In this document: piece by piece, positions 61,311 to 64,000 of the stretch
Position numbering within the stretch: the first letter of the stretch is position 1
Layout: each line of letters begins with the position of its first letter
DNA from: Hydrogenophaga crassostreae
GTDB taxonomy: Bacteria > Pseudomonadota > Gammaproteobacteria > Burkholderiales > Burkholderiaceae_C
NCBI RefSeq assembly: GCF_001761385.1
Contig: NZ_CP017476.1
Location: 3,523,501 to 3,587,500, forward strand
DNA: 64,000 bases
Reading direction: 5' to 3'
Notes under the pieces: model-generated
Database searches by the model: none
Seen by the model: the letters and a program-made list of their open reading frames with translations, nothing else
What the model was told of the DNA's origin: nothing
Position numbers and translations under genes: made by a program

Positions 61311-63604
61311 GTTTCAAGAACCTCCCCATTGCCCGAAAGCTCGGGCTCTTGCTGGCTTTCAACACCATGATCGCCGTGCTGGTGATCGCTTCGGTGTTCA
61401 CCATCGGTACCGCCTTCGGTCGCTACACCGAGCTGGAAGAACAGGTGGCATCGCTGGCGGGCATGGTCGGCGAAAACACACGGGCCGCCCTGGCCTTCAA
61501 CGATCCTGAGAGCGCGCGCCGAACGCTGCTCGCACTGCACAACAAAGAGGAAGTGGCCGGCGCAAAACTGACCGATGCCCAAGGTGTGCTTTTTGCCTCC
61601 GCCACCTTTCCCTTGGCAGAAGACGGGGAGCATCAAACCCTGCAGTTTCTGCTCAAGCTCGTATCAAGAGAGTCGTTCACGGTCTCCCAACCCATCCAGG
61701 AGGGCGACCAGGCCATTGGACACATCGAGTTGACCGTTCGAATGTCGGCCATGTGGGCCGAGTTGATTCGGGGGCTGCAATGGATGGCCTTCATTGCCAT
61801 CATCCTGTCAGCCCTGGCGGTCTATTTCGGCACCCGGCTGCACCGCTTTGTGACCCAGCCCATCCTGGGTCTGGCAGCGGTGTCGCACCGCGTTTCGCGC
61901 GAACAGGACTACTCCATTCGGGCCGAGAAGCTGGGGAATGACGAAATCGGCACCTTGGTCGACGACTTCAACCGCATGCTCGCGGAAATTGAAACGCGAG
62001 ACGAGGCCTTGCGCCGGGAACGGGCTTCGCTGGGCGAACGGGTCAAGCGCCGCACCGCCGATCTCACTGAGGCCATGGAAGAAGCCAAACGGGCCAACAA
62101 GGTGAAGTCGGAGTTCCTGTCCACCGTGAGCCACGAATTGCGCACACCGCTCACCGCCATTGCCGGATCGATCGGGCTGGTCGCTGGTGGAGCGCTCGGG
62201 AACCTGCCCGCCGGGATCAGCGAGATGCTGCAAATTGCCGACAAAAACAGCCAGCGCCTGACCTTCCTGATCAACGATTTGCTGGACATGGAGAAGCTGA
62301 TGGCCGGCAAGCTGCACTTTGCCTTGAAAGTGCAGCCGCTGATGCCGATCCTGGAACAGGCCATCGAAGAGAACCTCTCCTATGCCGAGCGCTTCGGGGT
62401 TCGGTATGTGATCAACAAGACCCTGGAGGGGGTTTTGGTCAATGTCGATGGACAGCGGCTGCAACAGGTTCTGGCCAACCTGCTGTCCAACGCCGCCAAG
62501 TTTTCTCATGAAGGGGGTCAGGTCGAGATACAGGCCCAGGGCGATGAACGCACGGTGCGCGTTGACGTGATTGACCACGGAACAGGCATTCCGGCCGAGT
62601 TGCATGACCGGGTTTTTCAGAAGTTTTTCCAAGCCGACGCTTCAGATACGCGACAAAAAGGCGGCACCGGTCTGGGCCTGGCCATTACCCGCGAACTGGT
62701 CGAACACATGGGTGGACAGGTGGGCTTCGAGTCGGTGGAAGGTGAAGGTTCGCGCTTTTTCTTTGAACTGCCCATCTGGAACTCCGAGTCTTCTTTCATG
62801 CGACTGGAGCCGCTGGAGCCCCAAGTGCCTTCGACACCCCGTATCCTGGTGGTGGAAGACGACAGCGAGGTGTCACGCGTGCTGTCCATCATGCTCAGCC
62901 GCGCAGGCTATGAAGTCGACGTGGTGGCCAGTGGCTCAGAGGCCTTGGTGCGTTGTCATCGGGGCGACTATGCCGCCGTCACGCTCGACCTGGTCTTGCC
63001 CGATATCTCAGGACTGGACGTGATTCAGCGGCTGCGCAAGCATGCCGGCACAGCCTCGTTGCCCATCGTTGTCGTGGCCGCAGAAATGGAAGAAGGCCGA
63101 CGCGCCGCTCCAAACGGCCTCAAGGGTGTGCACTGGTTGTCCAAGCCCATCGATCAGGCGCAACTGATCAGCGTGTTGCACAGCGTTTGCATGCGAAGCT
63201 TCGCTGGTCACAAAAGGGTTCTTCACGTCGAAGACGACAGCGAGATGCACGAGGCCGTGCGCGCCATGGTCGGCGAACAATACGACCTCGAACTGGCAAC
63301 CACCATGCGCGAGGCGCGGGCCCGCGTGGCGTTGGAGCGCTTCGATGTGGTGTTGCTGGACCTGACCATGTCCAATGAATCGGGCTGGGATCTGTTGCCT
63401 GCGATTCGAGCCCAACAGCCCGACGCCAGGGTCGTTGTGTTGAGTGCGTCACAAACCAGTTCAGAGGAGTGCGCCAGAGTGGATGCGGTATTGAACAAAG
63501 CGGAGCTTTCTCCCCGTATGCTGGTTGAGGCCATGTCCAGAGCCGAATCCCGACCTGCTGCTCTTGCCAGCCTCCCCGCAAGCGCCGAAAAGGAGTTGAC
63601 ATGA
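61307..63604 (+). CDS. Hybrid sensor histidine kinase with two receiver domains
   Basis: A 765-residue membrane kinase. Two transmembrane helices (about 12-35 and 148-172) enclose a periplasmic CHASE8-like sensor. A HAMP domain and short coiled coil follow, then HisKA with His276 in FLSTVSHELRTPLTAI, and a HATPase with N box NLLSNAAKF, G1 DHGTGIPA and G2 GGTGLGLAI. Two receiver domains close it (Asp561 in VTLDLVLPD and Asp685 in VLLDLTMSN). The partner YfiR and receptor genes suggest that it reads an envelope signal. Confidence 0.92.
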   Translation: MSFKNLPIARKLGLLLAFNTMIAVLVIASVFTIGTAFGRYTELEEQVASLAGMVGENTRAALAFNDPESARRTLLALHNKEEVAGAKLTDAQGVLFASATFPLAEDGEHQTLQFLLKLVSRESFTVSQPIQEGDQAIGHIELTVRMSAMWAELIRGLQWMAFIAIILSALAVYFGTRLHRFVTQPILGLAAVSHRVSREQDYSIRAEKLGNDEIGTLVDDFNRMLAEIETRDEALRRERASLGERVKRRTADLTEAMEEAKRANKVKSEFLSTVSHELRTPLTAIAGSIGLVAGGALGNLPAGISEMLQIADKNSQRLTFLINDLLDMEKLMAGKLHFALKVQPLMPILEQAIEENLSYAERFGVRYVINKTLEGVLVNVDGQRLQQVLANLLSNAAKFSHEGGQVEIQAQGDERTVRVDVIDHGTGIPAELHDRVFQKFFQADASDTRQKGGTGLGLAITRELVEHMGGQVGFESVEGEGSRFFFELPIWNSESSFMRLEPLEPQVPSTPRILVVEDDSEVSRVLSIMLSRAGYEVDVVASGSEALVRCHRGDYAAVTLDLVLPDISGLDVIQRLRKHAGTASLPIVVVAAEMEEGRRAAPNGLKGVHWLSKPIDQAQLISVLHSVCMRSFAGHKRVLHVEDDSEMHEAVRAMVGEQYDLELATTMREARARVALERFDVVLLDLTMSNESGWDLLPAIRAQQPDARVVVLSASQTSSEECARVDAVLNKAELSPRMLVEAMSRAESRPAALASLPASAEKELT

Positions 63605-63987
63605 ATACCCTGTCCCGGGTCTTGTATGTTGAAGATGAACCCGATATTCAGGCGGTTGCCCGCGTGGCCCTGGAAATCGTTGGCGGTTTCACGGTGAAGA
63701 TCTGCTCATCGGGCGAAGAGGCCCTGCGCGAAATCAAGGCTTTCGCGCCCGACCTCATTCTGCTCGATGTGATGATGCCCGGAATGGACGGTCCGGGCAC
63801 ATTGGCAGCGCTGCGCGCTTCACCAGATTTCGACCAGATTCCCGTTGCCTTCATGACCGCCAAGGTGCAACCCAGCGAGGTCGAGCAATACAAAGCCATG
63901 GGCGCACTGGATGTGGTTCCCAAACCTTTTGACCCCATGAAGCTTGCGGACCAGATTCGGTGCATCTGGAACACGCGCCATGTTTGA
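63601..63987 (+). CDS. Single-domain response regulator
   Basis: A 128-residue CheY-like receiver. Phosphoacceptor Asp56 lies in LILLDVMMPGMDG; acidic pocket VEDEPD at the N-terminus, and Thr and Lys in FMTAKVQ and VPKPFDP. No output domain. It overlaps the kinase by four bases and is its probable phosphorelay target. Confidence 0.93.
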   Translation: MNTLSRVLYVEDEPDIQAVARVALEIVGGFTVKICSSGEEALREIKAFAPDLILLDVMMPGMDGPGTLAALRASPDFDQIPVAFMTAKVQPSEVEQYKAMGALDVVPKPFDPMKLADQIRCIWNTRHV

Positions 63988-64000
63988 TGTCACCCGCAGT
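63980..64000 (+). CDS. Start of a further gene, cut by the window end
   Basis: An ATG at 63980 overlaps the response-regulator stop codon and opens MFDVTRS to the edge of the window. The overlap style is that of the rest of this operon. Identity cannot be judged. Confidence 0.35.

Noticed and set aside
63008..63415. Open frames opposite the kinase receiver domains
   Set aside because: Antisense shadows without homology.

Overview
The window reads as chromosomal DNA from a GC-rich betaproteobacterium of the order Burkholderiales, most likely family Comamonadaceae and close to Hydrogenophaga or a relative. This rests on the grpE-dnaK-dnaJ proteins, the DUF3348/DUF802/OmpA/DUF2894 cluster, the TRAP transporters and the BhbA-type reductive dehalogenase; the genus is an inference. 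No rRNA, tRNA, CRISPR array, transposase or integrase was recognised. Layout: 1-6045 is an aromatic or acyl-CoA catabolism block (SDR, 4-hydroxybenzoyl-CoA-type thioesterase, tannase/feruloyl-esterase lipoprotein, flavin reductase, acyl-CoA dehydrogenase, MarR and HxlR-like regulators). 6096-9370 holds small membrane proteins and a GlxA/AraC regulator. 9755-13826 is the heat-shock cluster grpE-dnaK-dnaJ, with recognisable sigma-32 promoters before grpE and dnaK, two RNA hairpins between dnaK and dnaJ, and a strong terminator. 14130-26551 is mixed housekeeping: an SSB-like pair beside a broken uracil-DNA-glycosylase gene, GST, LysR, homocysteine methyltransferase, transglutaminase, a TetR-linked redox operon and dadA. 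26618-31538 (minus strand) is a tightly coupled four-gene cluster whose two central products, a MotA/TolQ/ExbB-like protein with a long coiled-coil tail and a MotB/OmpA-like partner, have the architecture of the ZorA-ZorB motor of the Zorya defence system. 33677-40064 is a less GC-rich accessory island. It holds an operon of an SMC/RloC-like ABC ATPase with an altered Walker A, a previously overlooked 50-residue ORF, an HNH_5-type nuclease and a DUF3800-like protein, plus a divergent PD-(D/E)XK-like nuclease and a GreA/GreB-like protein flanked by structured repeats. This is the best candidate for a new conflict (anti-phage) system. 40685-44946 is a LysR regulator divergent from a 1075-residue self-sufficient reductive dehalogenase (corrinoid and Fe-S dehalogenase fused to an FMN/NAD(P)H/[2Fe-2S] reductase). 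Two LysR-type dyads spaced exactly 30 bp centre to centre lie between them. 45578-54457 is a ten-gene sugar-acid operon: SMP-30 lactonase, GntR regulator, IPMDH-like and Gfo/Idh dehydrogenases, TRAP transporter DctPQM, ABM protein, OtnK kinase and OtnC aldolase. Its promoter and first codons are duplicated at 31746-32155, in front of an aldo/keto reductase. 54519-58227 adds a glycerate-2-kinase/MOFRL protein, an 8-oxoguanine-deaminase-type amidohydrolase and an SDR. 58709-64000 is a signalling operon: TonB receptor, YfiR protein, hybrid histidine kinase, response regulator and the start of one more gene. Working together, the catabolic genes take up and break down sugar acids and aromatic or halogenated compounds under local LysR, MarR and GntR control, while the two clusters at 26.6-31.5 kb and 33.7-40.1 kb look like energy-coupled or nuclease-based machines of unproven purpose.
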